Source: Micromonospora sp. WMMA1947
GTDB lineage: Bacteria; Actinomycetota; Actinomycetes; Mycobacteriales; Micromonosporaceae
DNA length: 64,000 nucleotides
Direction: 5' to 3'
NCBI RefSeq assembly: GCF_027497355.1
Contig: NZ_CP114909.1
Location: forward strand, 5,785,001-5,849,000
Shown: in pieces, positions 34,592-43,423 of the stretch
How positions within the stretch are numbered: the stretch's first letter is position 1
Layout: every line of letters begins with the position of its first letter
Position numbers and translations under genes: made by a program
Notes under the pieces: model-generated
What the model was told of the DNA's origin: nothing
What the model saw: the letters and a program-made list of their open reading frames with translations, nothing else
Databases searched by the model: none

Positions 34592-35694
34592 CTATCCCTG
34601 CTGTCCGGGGTGCTGATAGGGCTTGAGGTCGGGAAGCGCGGCGACGGCCGCGCCTGCCTGAATCATGCCAATGGTGCCGGCGATGCCCTTGAAGGTGGCC
34701 TCGGCGTTGCCGTAGAAGGTCGAAATCTCGTTGTAGAGGTCGTAGGCCTGCCAGGCGTAGTAGGCGGCCACGCCGTAGCCGATGACCGGTCCGACCCCGG
34801 TCTCGATCGTCGCCGTGCCGACGGCAGAGGCCAGGTTGATGACGATCAGCACGTCGATGAGCTTGGTGATCAGACCACTGACCACGTCGAAGAGCTGCTT
34901 GGCCGCCTCGGCCGCCTTGGTGTAGAGCTCGGCGTACTGGTCACAGGTCGGGTGCAGGGCCACGGCGGCGGTGCCGAGCTTGAGTTGGAACTCCTGCTCG
35001 CCCTCCGCAGCGTTCCCGCGCCAGACCTCGGGTACGTCCCCGGCGGTGGTGACCAGGTTCCGGCCGACGTCGAGCAAAGTGTTGCCGATGATTCGCCAGG
35101 CTGCGGCGCAGTGGATGTAGGCGTCCCAGTCGCCGCTGAGTTGCTTCGTCCAGTCCTCGAACGGGTCGTATCCGAACAGCCACACGCTGACCTGCGCAGC
35201 CAGGCGGCGGGGCTGACCAGATCCGCGAGTGGATTGATCTTCCACATCTCCACCGCGGTCGCGTAGTTGGGCGGTACCAGCCTGCTCGTCGGCTCGGTCA
35301 CGTCCGCGAACGGGGCGCGAGGCGCGCCAGGCCAGAGGTCAGGGCGGCCGGTGCTGAAAGCGCTCCGCATCGCGGCCGGGTCCTTCGCGCCCGGATAAGT
35401 CTGGTCGAGCCGGCCCGCCGACTCCGCGTCGGAGGTGGCGTATGCACGCTGAGCCAGGTTGACCTGGGTGGCAGCACCCTGCGCCACCGACTGCAGGCGC
35501 TGCAGGCCTTCTGTCATCCGGTCGTAGACCAGCTGGTGCGGGCTCGCGAAGATGACCAGCAGACCTTCCACGCCGAAACTGAGGTCGCAATGCCGCTTGA
35601 CGTAGCCGAGCGTGTCCTCGACATCCCCTGACGCCCGGTGCAGCACGTTGTACAGCCCGTCCATGCCGGCCGGATCTACGTAGAAGCCGCTCAT
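34592..35694 (-). pseudogene. ESX/WXG100-like protein gene interrupted by a 4-bp frameshift
   Basis: Two overlapping frames form one protein. The first starts MSGFYVDPAGMDGLYNVLHR (35694, behind GGGGGA) and runs to NPLADLVSPAAWL near 35208. The second continues AAQVSVWLFGYDPFEDWTKQ and DVPEVWRGNAAEGEQEFQLK to 34592. The WRGNAA block and long helices are typical of WXG-like secreted helical proteins of actinomycetes. At the junction the DNA reads TGGCTGCGCAG where TGGCTGGCTGCGCAG would restore the frame, so one 4-bp repeat unit is missing. An intact start in the second frame (ATG at 35245) could still give a truncated product. No ESX secretion ATPase is in the window. Confidence 0.75.
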
Positions 35695-35951
35695 GTTCCC
35701 CCGCTGAACGTTCGGCTCTTTCGCGAACACGAACCGTACTGGACGGTGATCAAGAGCGTCAACGGACACATGGCGAGCAGTCAGCCACCCGACACGAGGG
35801 GTAGTGCCGGGGTGGACGGCCGTACCTGAATCGATGTGGGCCGAAAGCAGGAGGGGTGCCGAGACGCTTTCAGGACCGACGCGGCCCGGCTGCGCACATA
35901 CAGTCGAGCTGCCTTCTACCAACGGTGTAGAGCGCAGGGAGGACGGTCTCG

Positions 35952-36578
35952 TTGAAGCCCAGAAGGGTTAGCCTGCTGGATCTGGGGTTGGATTCCTCGT
36001 TCGACGCCGCGATGACCTTCGTGCAGTCGACCCTGCAGAACATCAATGCCGGCAGCGAGGAACCAGTCGTCGACATCGACTTCGTCCGCTCACGGGATCC
36101 GGACACCGTGCTCTCCGCCTTCACCGCATCGTGCGACGTTCTACACGTCATGGCGCACGGGGACCACACTGTCACGCCGACGTTCAGCAGCACGGACGGC
36201 ACCATCGAGATCTCATTGGAGCAGCTGGGAGAGGTCGCGGCGGGCCAGGGCAAGGGGATCTCGACGAGCGCCATCATCGCGGACGGCTGCAAGACCGGCA
36301 CCGGCGTATGGCAGAAGGCGGTGCGGGACTGCCTGCAGGGAGAAGTCACCTACATCGGCACCTCGGCGATCATCGGCTGGCACGAGAGCGGCGTCTTCTG
36401 CTCCGCGTTCTACGGCGCCCTGTTCCGCAACCGGGGGCGGGGCATGACACCCGCCGAGCAAGCTCGGGATGCCGCCGATCGCGCCATCCGGGCGTACACC
36501 TTGCTGACCGACAGGAACTGTCCGTTCAAGGTCATGACCCTGAAGCCGAGCCAGCGAGCCCGTACGCTGCTGGGTTAG
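35952..36578 (+). CDS. Compact caspase-like (CHAT-related) protein
   Basis: 208 residues from a TTG preceded by GGGAGG. A single caspase-like domain: His69 in LHVMAHGDHTV and Cys113 in IIADGCKTGTG, followed by TYIGTSAIIGWHESGVFCSA. The spacing of the His and Cys blocks matches a caspase/CHAT dyad with no accessory domain. It is divergent from the ESX-like gene and convergent with the next gene (13-bp gap). It is the third CHAT/caspase-type protein within 16 kb. Whether it is an active protease is not shown. Confidence 0.68.
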   Translation: MKPRRVSLLDLGLDSSFDAAMTFVQSTLQNINAGSEEPVVDIDFVRSRDPDTVLSAFTASCDVLHVMAHGDHTVTPTFSSTDGTIEISLEQLGEVAAGQGKGISTSAIIADGCKTGTGVWQKAVRDCLQGEVTYIGTSAIIGWHESGVFCSAFYGALFRNRGRGMTPAEQARDAADRAIRAYTLLTDRNCPFKVMTLKPSQRARTLLG

Positions 36579-36591
36579 TTCTGCTCAGCGG

Positions 36592-37956
36592 TCAGCGCGT
36601 TCGGCCCCGACTACGTCCCGGCAATCCATCGGTCGCTGCTCGAGCCTGCGTCTGGGCCATCAATGCTCTTGGGCGGGGCGGGTTGGGAAATGCCCGAGAC
36701 GCAGTCTCCGGGCCGTCGTTGCCTGGCTGATGCCGCTGCGCCAGCCCACGATTTAAGTCCTGGACCACGTCGTCATCGCTGACGGCCGGTCTCCACCGCT
36801 CGGCGGCACGGAAGATGAGCGAGCCGGCTGGACGCGCCAACGGCATCTCGGCCTTGACGAACAGCTCCCCCCGTCGGAGGGCGGCGGACAGCCCCCGGTG
36901 GAGAGTGGCCGCCAGGAACGGAAGTTCGGAGCTGAGGCGTACGGCCTGCTTTTCGCCCAGCTGCGCGCCCTCGCTGCAGCCGACCGCCGTCTGTGACCGC
37001 GCCCAGCGAAGGACTTCCGCCAGCTCAGCGGCGGCGTCGCGGGCCGGACCGACCGGCGGGGTGGCCCTCAGGTCGGCGGCCGCGATGGCCGCCTGCCGCC
37101 AGCCGCCCACCATCGTCGGGGTGCCGTCGCTGATCAGGATGTGCGCGGCGAGTCCGAGCTGGGTTCCGAGCTGTAGATGGGACCCCGTGATCTGCCCTGG
37201 GTTCTGCCACATCCAGCTCCGCGCGGCGGCCACAGCCCCGATCGCGTCGTCGACGGTACGGACGCTGGGGGCGGGGTTCAGCGGGGAGCGTGCGAGGTCG
37301 AGTCCGTTCAGCGGAGGTTGGTCTCGCCCAGCGGCGATCAGTTCGCGGGCGATCACGCTGAGGCCACTGCTGGCGGTCCACCTGGCGGTCTCCGCCACCG
37401 GTCGGTAGATCTCGGTCAGGTGACCACGCCCGTGGCTGAGCCATCCGGGCAATGCGAGATCGACCATGACAAGCCTTGACGTGAGACTGGCGACGTCGGC
37501 GATGCCCGACTGAACACCGCCACCCGCTCGAATAGCGAGCCCTTCCGGTGTCCGGGGACCTTGGCCCGGAGGAACGTGGCTGGCGAGGATGTCGCCGATC
37601 ACGCCGACGGCGTCCGCAGCCCGGTGCAGCGAGCGTGCCGGTTCGGCGGTCACTGGCGCGGCAGACGGCGGAAACTGCCGCTCGACGATCGTGGCGGCCC
37701 GAAGCCCGACGTAGAGCTGGGTCAGCCGCTGCCCGCGTCGCCTCAGGATGGTCGAGGCGCCGGCCCGATCCGGCACCTCGGGTACCGGGCGGCCACCGAC
37801 CAGCAGTTCGGTCGCTCGGGCCAACTGTGTGTAGACCGCAGACCTCGCTATGACGGCGGCGTTGATGTCGGAGGCGTTGTCGGCGGGCCGTCCCATGGCC
37901 GATGCCGCCGCGCATAGGGCCTGATACGCCTCCCGGTGCCAGTGGCCAACGGTCAT
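36592..37956 (-). CDS. Hypothetical actinobacterial protein, 454 residues
   Basis: A soluble, Ala/Arg-rich helical protein (RSAVYTQLARATELLVGGRP, VMVDLALPGWLSHGRGHLTE, GSHLQLGTQLGLAAHILISD), with no catalytic motif, signal peptide or clear membrane helix. The last 50 residues are Pro/Arg-rich and probably disordered. It overlaps the upstream 135-residue gene by ATGA, so both are translated together. Family not recognised. It may continue the pilus operon that ends 80 bp upstream of that gene. Confidence 0.6.
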   Translation of the reverse strand: MTVGHWHREAYQALCAAASAMGRPADNASDINAAVIARSAVYTQLARATELLVGGRPVPEVPDRAGASTILRRRGQRLTQLYVGLRAATIVERQFPPSAAPVTAEPARSLHRAADAVGVIGDILASHVPPGQGPRTPEGLAIRAGGGVQSGIADVASLTSRLVMVDLALPGWLSHGRGHLTEIYRPVAETARWTASSGLSVIARELIAAGRDQPPLNGLDLARSPLNPAPSVRTVDDAIGAVAAARSWMWQNPGQITGSHLQLGTQLGLAAHILISDGTPTMVGGWRQAAIAAADLRATPPVGPARDAAAELAEVLRWARSQTAVGCSEGAQLGEKQAVRLSSELPFLAATLHRGLSAALRRGELFVKAEMPLARPAGSLIFRAAERWRPAVSDDDVVQDLNRGLAQRHQPGNDGPETASRAFPNPPRPRALMAQTQARAATDGLPGRSRGRTR

Positions 37957-38360
37957 GCCAGAGCCGCCGCCGCACGTCGTAGCTGCTGGGCGCCGGCGTC
38001 GTGACTAAGGCGACGAGCCAGGTCGTCTCGATCGTCGACCGCCAGACGCTCGTGGTACCGCGCAAGCTGCTCCACCAACGCCGTCAGGGCCAGTCGGGTC
38101 TCGGCGTCATCGCGGACCGGTGCTGCAGCGTTGACGACCACGTCGTCGTATTCCGAGTAGAGCCTCGCGCGGATGTCGAGCAGCTCCAGGCCGAATTGGT
38201 CCCAGGCGAGGTCACTTCCAGCCAGGGATTTCCACGCCTCGATCGCCAGCTGGACGGCTCCCGCCGCCGCAGTGTGGTCTGCAGCGTCCGCGAGGCGAGC
38301 TCCGACCTGCCTCGTTGCCTCGATGTATTCCATGCCGTCAGCTTTGTTCGATGTCAGCAA
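37953..38360 (-). CDS. Small helical hypothetical protein
   Basis: Up to 135 residues, with start uncertain (TTG 38360 or ATG 38333, giving MEYIEATRQVGARLADAADH). It is helical and charged (LALTALVEQLARYHERLAVD) and has no motif. It is coupled to the following 454-residue gene and lies 81 bp after the LysM-BTAD regulator on the same strand. It is probably a partner of the 454-residue protein. Confidence 0.58.
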   Translation of the reverse strand: MLTSNKADGMEYIEATRQVGARLADAADHTAAAGAVQLAIEAWKSLAGSDLAWDQFGLELLDIRARLYSEYDDVVVNAAAPVRDDAETRLALTALVEQLARYHERLAVDDRDDLARRLSHDAGAQQLRRAAAALA

Positions 38361-38441
38361 GGCCGTCCACTCCGTTCAGTCGGTTGTTCAACATGCCGGT
38401 TCCCGGATCGCCACGCCCCCGGTCGGGTAGGCGCAGTCGTT

Positions 38442-41400
38442 CTATCCGGCGCCGCTGGTCGCGGCGAGCAGGTCGGGCAGGAGCTCGCGCAGCAGGGCAT
38501 ACGTGACCGGTGCAAGGTCCTCCGGCACCTCAGCCTCGCGGACCCGCATCAGCTCCCCAAGGAGGTTGCGCAGCTCTGCGGTGTGCCCCTCGGCGTGGGC
38601 GGCTCGCAGGATGTCGTGCCAGGGCCCGTCATCGCCACGCTCCGGGTCGGCGAGCCAGGCTTGCTGTACGGCCCACCGCGCGCCGGTGATGTCGCCAGCG
38701 TCGAGGTAGAGCCCGGCAAGTTCGTGGGCCGTATCCACAATTGCGGAGGTGAGATGGCCCGGGTAGATGTCCGACTCGGGCAACCAGGTGAACGGGTTGC
38801 GGGCGCCGGCCGCGTACGCGCGCTCAGCACCGTCGAGCGGCACGCCCCGAACGAGCTCCAATGCGGCTCGTAGATCTTTGACTCCGCCGGCGCCCCGACT
38901 CTCGCCGCGGCTGCGCAGACGGCGGAAGAGGTGCCAGTCCAGCAGGTAGCCGGATTCCAACCGGTAGAGCCGATCGGCCCCCATCTCGGGCAGCCAGGCA
39001 GTGCCGTCCGGGGTTTCGCCCAGCCATCGACGGGCCCGGGTGATGGCCACCCGGCGGCTGGCGTCCTTGACCTGCTGGTCGGGCCACAACGCGTCAGTGA
39101 GCTGCTCGGCCGATGCTCCACGGACACCGCGCTGAGCGAGGTAGACGATGAGCTCCGCGTGGAAGCGGCGGCGCTGGTCGGGCACCGGGCCGGGTGCCTC
39201 AACCGCGACCGCCCCGAGGACGCTGATGCGGGGACGGGTCTTGTCCTGCTCCCGCCACGCCCGCAAGTCCGAATCGAGCTCCGGGTCGGCTTGGCGGCGT
39301 CGCTGGCGAATCGCGGCGGTGACCTCGCGCCGCGGGACGGTGGTGACCGTACGGGTGCGCTGGATGTGGGGCACAGCGACGATGGGATCCGGCGAAGCCG
39401 ACGTGTCGGCAGAAGCTGTATCCGCGTCATCGAATCTCTCTGCCGTCGCGGGCTTCCCCGCAGTAAGCAGGTCGAGAACGGAGCCGGCGGCGTCGGTGCC
39501 GTCCGCCCAAGCTTCCGGCTCGGCGGCCAACGGCGTCCGCTCGTCCGTGGCGGCCCGCGCCTGCGTCATGATCTCGATGAGCGGTTCCAGCTCACGTACG
39601 GGCAGTCCTGCTGCGGCTCCGTCTACGAGGAGGAACGGCAGGGCGAGGTGCAGCTGGCCGTCCTCGTCGATGATGGCGGTATTCGGGCCGGCGGTCGCGT
39701 GGGCTCTAGTCGTGCTGGCCACTGCGACGGCGCACCGGCCGGCGTCTTGCAGCTCCTTGCCGAGCTCATCGAGAATGCCCAGGTCGTCTTCGTCCGGATC
39801 GGCTACGAGCAGCACCTGAGGCACCCACGCCTCGCCGACGTCGATGATGCGACCGGCGAAGGTGTCAGCTGCTCCGGATGCATTCAGGGCTCCTCGCACG
39901 GCCCCGGCCCGGCGCCGCAGTCGCGCGGCTGCCTCGCCGACCGACGAGACCACACGCACACGGTCCGGGTTGAGAGCGCTCAGCAGTTCGGTCTCCCGCA
40001 CCGGGAAACCGGTGACGACGACTTCGACCTCATCCGACCAGGCGTTGCAGGCCAGTTCGCAGGCGAGGTAGCGCAGCAGAGCGAGTGTGCGCTCACTGTC
40101 ACCGGCGATGGTGAGGCTGCCGAGGCGTTCGAGATCGAGCAGCAGGTGCCGACCGGGCTGCGATCCGACGGCGACGAGGGTGGGCAGCGGCGCCAACTGC
40201 TCGGTGACGGCGGGCACGGTGGCGTTTGCAGGCAGGGTCCAGTGCCTGCGGTCGTCGCTCCACGGAGCGGGCGGCTCTGGGGCGGGCTCGGTGAGCACGA
40301 CAGTGACGGCCTGGTCGACGATCCATGCGGCGGCGATGTCGGGTAAGGGCTGTTCCCGTTCGGCCAGTGCGGCAGCGAGGCTGCGCAGGGCGAGGTCGAG
40401 CCGGTCGACGTCGGCCGGCTGCTCGGCCACGCGCAGCGCTCGTTCCGTGGCACCCCCGCGAGGGTGCGGGAGCCGACGGCCGGGCCGACGGTGCTGGCGT
40501 TGGCGGCTTCGGCGACGAAGCACTGCGGTGAGTAACAGTGCGGAGAGCAGCCCTGCGCCGGCGAGCGATCCCAGAACGATCGCCTCGTCGGAATCGCCGT
40601 CTTCCGTTCGCTGTTCGAGGTGGTGGTCGGAATCTGAGGTGGCTGAGTCGGCGGTCGGACGTGCCGTCGCCTGCGGCGCTGACGCCATGGGCGGGCTGGC
40701 CGAGGCAGATGGGGTTACGGCAGGGGACGCGCTCGGGCGATCCGGCGTTGCCGAAGCATGCGGGGCAGATGAGCGCTGCTGGTTCTCGGCGCCGTCAGGT
40801 GGACGGGGCGCGGTCGGCTGGTCGTTGCCCTTCGGAGCGCTCGGGACCGGCTGGGTGCGTCCACCGGCCACGATCCGGCCTTGGGCGTGGTCGGCGGGGC
40901 CACGGTCGCGGGCATCCTCAGGCAGGGCGATGCGCCATCCGCGCTCGATGTGGTGCGGGAATCGGTGGTCACGATGTTCGAGATCCGGGTTGTTGGCGGC
41001 GATCTCGGAGTATCGGTCTGCGTCACCGAGGAAGCGCTCAGCCACACCGGCCAGCCAGTCGCCCCGCGCCACCTCGTACACCAGCGGTCTGGTCCTTGCG
41101 GCCGGTGGCGCCTGCGTCGACGTGGTCAGGGCGGCCGGGGAGGTGACCACTGGAATCCGCAGCGTCCAACCGGCGTAGACCCGGGTGTTGCCTAGCTGGA
41201 GGCTCCGCCCGTCCGGCTGTGCGAGACCGTTGTTGACCTCGGCCAGGCGCTGCCAGGACAGGTTGTACCGCTCGGCGATGTCGAGCAGGCTCTCCCCACG
41301 CTCCACCGAATGCTCGAGGTAGCCGACGGCGGCCGGGGCGTCCATCGGCACGGCCGTAAGCGGTGCCGACGCTTCCGGAGTCGCGTGGTCGGGGGCAGCC

Positions 41401-41894
41401 ACGGCAGGGCTGGCGATGGCGGCGGGCACCGCGGCCGATGCCAGGGCTGGCGCGGCGAGCGCCCCGAGAATGGCGGCCACCAGCGCAGCTGCGGCACGCT
41501 GCTGCAATCGGGTCCCGGGGATCCGGGCAGTGTTGCGCGGGACCCGTCCATGCCGTCGTCCCCGCAGTTGCGCGACGGTCTCCATGACCAGTGCGACCAG
41601 GAACGTGACCCAGGTCCACGCGGCCAAGACCGCCGCGACCCAGCCGATCAGCGCCAACGTCTGCAGGAACAGGTCTCCGTTGTCCCGGCTGCTGAGCGCG
41701 TGCCAGATCTGACCAGCCGCGGTGCTCGGATCGTCCGCGAGGGCGGTGAGCCACCCGCCGATCCGGGGCAGTGGATTGCCTGCGGCCCAGACGAAGAGAA
41801 CCGGCAAAGCGACGACCACCGCGACCACGGCGACGGCGCCGATGCCGGCGAGGACCTGCCGGCCACGGCCGGTCGTGGGTGCGGTGCGTGCCAC
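38442..41894 (-). CDS. Membrane LysM protein with C-terminal winged-helix/BTAD regulator region
   Basis: 1,150 residues, GTG start behind AAGGAGC. Three hydrophobic helices lie in the first 160 residues. Two LysM domains follow (VERGESLLDIAERYNLSWQR and YEVARGDWLAGVAERFLGDA), then a Pro/Ser/Ala-rich linker, another hydrophobic helix (LGSLAGAGLLSALLLTAVLR) and a cytoplasmic part. The C-terminus has an OmpR-type winged helix (SAEQLTDALWPDQQVKDASR) and a BTAD-like helical domain (YLLDWHLFRRLRS onward). It could couple cell-wall contact to regulation of the pilus operon, whose last core gene precedes it by 20 bp. This architecture is often seen at actinobacterial Tad loci. Confidence 0.85.
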   Translation of the reverse strand: MARTAPTTGRGRQVLAGIGAVAVVAVVVALPVLFVWAAGNPLPRIGGWLTALADDPSTAAGQIWHALSSRDNGDLFLQTLALIGWVAAVLAAWTWVTFLVALVMETVAQLRGRRHGRVPRNTARIPGTRLQQRAAAALVAAILGALAAPALASAAVPAAIASPAVAAPDHATPEASAPLTAVPMDAPAAVGYLEHSVERGESLLDIAERYNLSWQRLAEVNNGLAQPDGRSLQLGNTRVYAGWTLRIPVVTSPAALTTSTQAPPAARTRPLVYEVARGDWLAGVAERFLGDADRYSEIAANNPDLEHRDHRFPHHIERGWRIALPEDARDRGPADHAQGRIVAGGRTQPVPSAPKGNDQPTAPRPPDGAENQQRSSAPHASATPDRPSASPAVTPSASASPPMASAPQATARPTADSATSDSDHHLEQRTEDGDSDEAIVLGSLAGAGLLSALLLTAVLRRRSRQRQHRRPGRRLPHPRGGATERALRVAEQPADVDRLDLALRSLAAALAEREQPLPDIAAAWIVDQAVTVVLTEPAPEPPAPWSDDRRHWTLPANATVPAVTEQLAPLPTLVAVGSQPGRHLLLDLERLGSLTIAGDSERTLALLRYLACELACNAWSDEVEVVVTGFPVRETELLSALNPDRVRVVSSVGEAAARLRRRAGAVRGALNASGAADTFAGRIIDVGEAWVPQVLLVADPDEDDLGILDELGKELQDAGRCAVAVASTTRAHATAGPNTAIIDEDGQLHLALPFLLVDGAAAGLPVRELEPLIEIMTQARAATDERTPLAAEPEAWADGTDAAGSVLDLLTAGKPATAERFDDADTASADTSASPDPIVAVPHIQRTRTVTTVPRREVTAAIRQRRRQADPELDSDLRAWREQDKTRPRISVLGAVAVEAPGPVPDQRRRFHAELIVYLAQRGVRGASAEQLTDALWPDQQVKDASRRVAITRARRWLGETPDGTAWLPEMGADRLYRLESGYLLDWHLFRRLRSRGESRGAGGVKDLRAALELVRGVPLDGAERAYAAGARNPFTWLPESDIYPGHLTSAIVDTAHELAGLYLDAGDITGARWAVQQAWLADPERGDDGPWHDILRAAHAEGHTAELRNLLGELMRVREAEVPEDLAPVTYALLRELLPDLLAATSGAG

Positions 41895-41914
41895 GGCTGC
41901 TCCTTCTCGGGCTG

Positions 41915-42337
41915 CTATTGAGCGATCAGGGTCGCGGTCGCCCGGCCGGTGGCCGTCGTGCCCGATCCCCCGCCGAAAAGATCGAGCAGGATCGGGTTGT
42001 AGGTGACGGTGACCGTGACGGTGAGCTGCTGGGCGCTATCGACGGTGACGCTTCCGGAAACCCCGTCGAGGTCGCCGAGGTAGGCCTGAACGGCGGTAGC
42101 GGCGACCAAAGGGTCGATCTCCTTGGTGCCACCATCGATGGCCTGGCCGGCCTTGATGGCCTGTCCGCCAGCGCGGGCCGCCTCGGCGGCGATGTTGTCG
42201 GCGCGTTGGTACGCCCGCACCTTGGCGCCACCGTCGACGACGAGGCCGATCAAGGCGAGAAAGGCCGGCGCGAGGACGGCGAACCAGATGGTGACCCGAC
42301 CATCGTCGTCGCCCAGCCGGCGCTTGAGGGCGGTCAT
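41915..42337 (-). CDS. tadG: TadG-like pilus assembly protein
   Basis: 140 residues. The N-terminal helix GRVTIWFAVLAPAFLALIGL, preceded by basic residues, is the TadE/TadG pseudopilin-type anchor, and VVDGGAKVRAYQRADNIAAE follows as in putative Flp pilus proteins. The remaining part is a beta-rich domain. It begins in an ATGA overlap with the preceding TadE gene. It lacks the long von Willebrand domain of large TadG proteins and is thus a minimal version. Confidence 0.78.
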   Translation of the reverse strand: MTALKRRLGDDDGRVTIWFAVLAPAFLALIGLVVDGGAKVRAYQRADNIAAEAARAGGQAIKAGQAIDGGTKEIDPLVAATAVQAYLGDLDGVSGSVTVDSAQQLTVTVTVTYNPILLDLFGGGSGTTATGRATATLIAQ

Positions 42338-42768
42338 GCTCTGCTCCGGTAGGTGTCCAACGGGCTGGTGAAAGAGGCGCTGAGTGGCACGGTGCCCGGC
42401 ATGCCGGGCAGCGCGACGTCGGAGAAGGTGGCGGTGCAGGTGACCGTGGCGGTAACGGTGGCGGGTTGCCCGACGGGAACGCCGAAGCCTGCGGTGGAAG
42501 CCGTGACGTTCAGGCCGGTGCAGCTCAGCCCTTGGGCGTCAAGGGTCGAGTTGGCCGCGGCCAGCGCCTGCGCGTTCGCCTCGCCGGCGGTACGGGCAAG
42601 GGAGGCCGTGCGGGCGGCGTCGTAGGCGGACGCTTCGAGCGCTTGGCGGGCGAGGTTCACCCGGCCACCGATGACGGCACCGGCGAACAACGCCAGGATG
42701 GCCGGCGCCACGACCGCCATCTCGATGCTCACCGAGCCCCGCTGACCGCGAATCCCCCGGGATTTCAT
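42334..42768 (-). CDS. tadE: TadE-like pilus protein (second copy)
   Basis: 144 residues. RGSVSIEMAVVAPAILALFA is the conserved TadE N-terminal motif with the Glu that follows a prepilin-peptidase type site; the rest is a small extracellular domain with paired Cys. Translation starts in an ATGA overlap with the first TadE. It is probably a minor pilin processed by the A24 peptidase at 53.5 kb. Confidence 0.83.
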   Translation of the reverse strand: MKSRGIRGQRGSVSIEMAVVAPAILALFAGAVIGGRVNLARQALEASAYDAARTASLARTAGEANAQALAAANSTLDAQGLSCTGLNVTASTAGFGVPVGQPATVTATVTCTATFSDVALPGMPGTVPLSASFTSPLDTYRSRA

Positions 42769-43193
42769 GGGGCTGTGGGCCGCTCGACGGGACCGTGCGC
42801 GGACTTGGTGATCGTCCAGCTGAGCCCGGGTAGCACCGTAATCGCCTGACCGGTAACCGTCACTCGTACTTCCGTTCCGGTGCGGGTGACGACTACCTGT
42901 TCGTTCTCCAGCCCGGCCCCGCCAGCCGCTAGGAAGGCTGTGGCCCGCGCCTCGCCAGCTGCGGCGGTGGACTGGTAACCACGGGCGGCGTTGACCCCTT
43001 GGGTGGCAGCGCCCAGCGCGATGGACTGGGCGAAGAAGATCAACCCCGTCTGGACGACGGCGAAGGTCAGCAGAATCATCGGCAGCGCGACGATGGCGAA
43101 CTCCACCGGTGAGCTGCCTCGGTCCTGGAGACACCAGCCGACCCGCCCGCGCCTCGCTCGGCGCGGGCGGACGGTGCGCTGTTTCCGGGTCAC
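42765..43193 (-). CDS. tadE: TadE-like pilus protein (first copy)
   Basis: 142 residues from a GTG overlapping the preceding stop. RGSSPVEFAIVALPMILLTF is the TadE signature with the Glu at the start of the hydrophobic helix. GAATQGVNAARGYQSTAAAG follows and the rest is a small beta-rich domain. The frame is open further upstream, but that region overlaps the pilin-like gene and has no protein character. Confidence 0.82.
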   Translation of the reverse strand: MTRKQRTVRPRRARRGRVGWCLQDRGSSPVEFAIVALPMILLTFAVVQTGLIFFAQSIALGAATQGVNAARGYQSTAAAGEARATAFLAAGGAGLENEQVVVTRTGTEVRVTVTGQAITVLPGLSWTITKSAHGPVERPTAP

Positions 43194-43390
43194 GGCTGGG
43201 TTGGGATAAGGGCGACCCAGCCGTTGGCGACGGCGACGATCGCCCCGGCGACGACCACGGCGCCGGCTACGAGGATCGCGGTGATGACGGCGGTGCCGAC
43301 CGGGCTGTCGCCTCGCTCGGCCTCCGCTGGATCGGTCAGGTGTTGCCAGCGCGTTGCCAGGTAGGCGAGGACGGCGTGGATGGTGTGCAT
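43190..43390 (-). CDS. Small pilin-like membrane protein (Flp candidate)
   Basis: 66 residues with a GGAGGG site. A 30-residue polar leader precedes RGDSPVGTAVITAILVAGAV and a single hydrophobic helix. Position between TadC and TadE and its size fit the major Flp pilin, though the usual Glu-Tyr motif is absent. If processed after the Gly of RGDSPVG, it would give a mature pilin of about 40 residues. The assignment rests mostly on context. Confidence 0.62.
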   Translation of the reverse strand: MHTIHAVLAYLATRWQHLTDPAEAERGDSPVGTAVITAILVAGAVVVAGAIVAVANGWVALIPTQP

Positions 43391-43423
43391 GGCGGTTCCC
43401 TCCGTGTGTGGGTGTTTCCGGGG

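Noticed and set aside
34592..36578. Type VII secretion locus
   Set aside because: Only an ESX-like substrate gene is present; no EccC ATPase, EccB/D or mycosin.
38931..40346. 471-codon frame antisense to the LysM-BTAD gene
   Set aside because: Fully inside a gene with clear domains; Gly/Asp/Arg-rich mirror frame.
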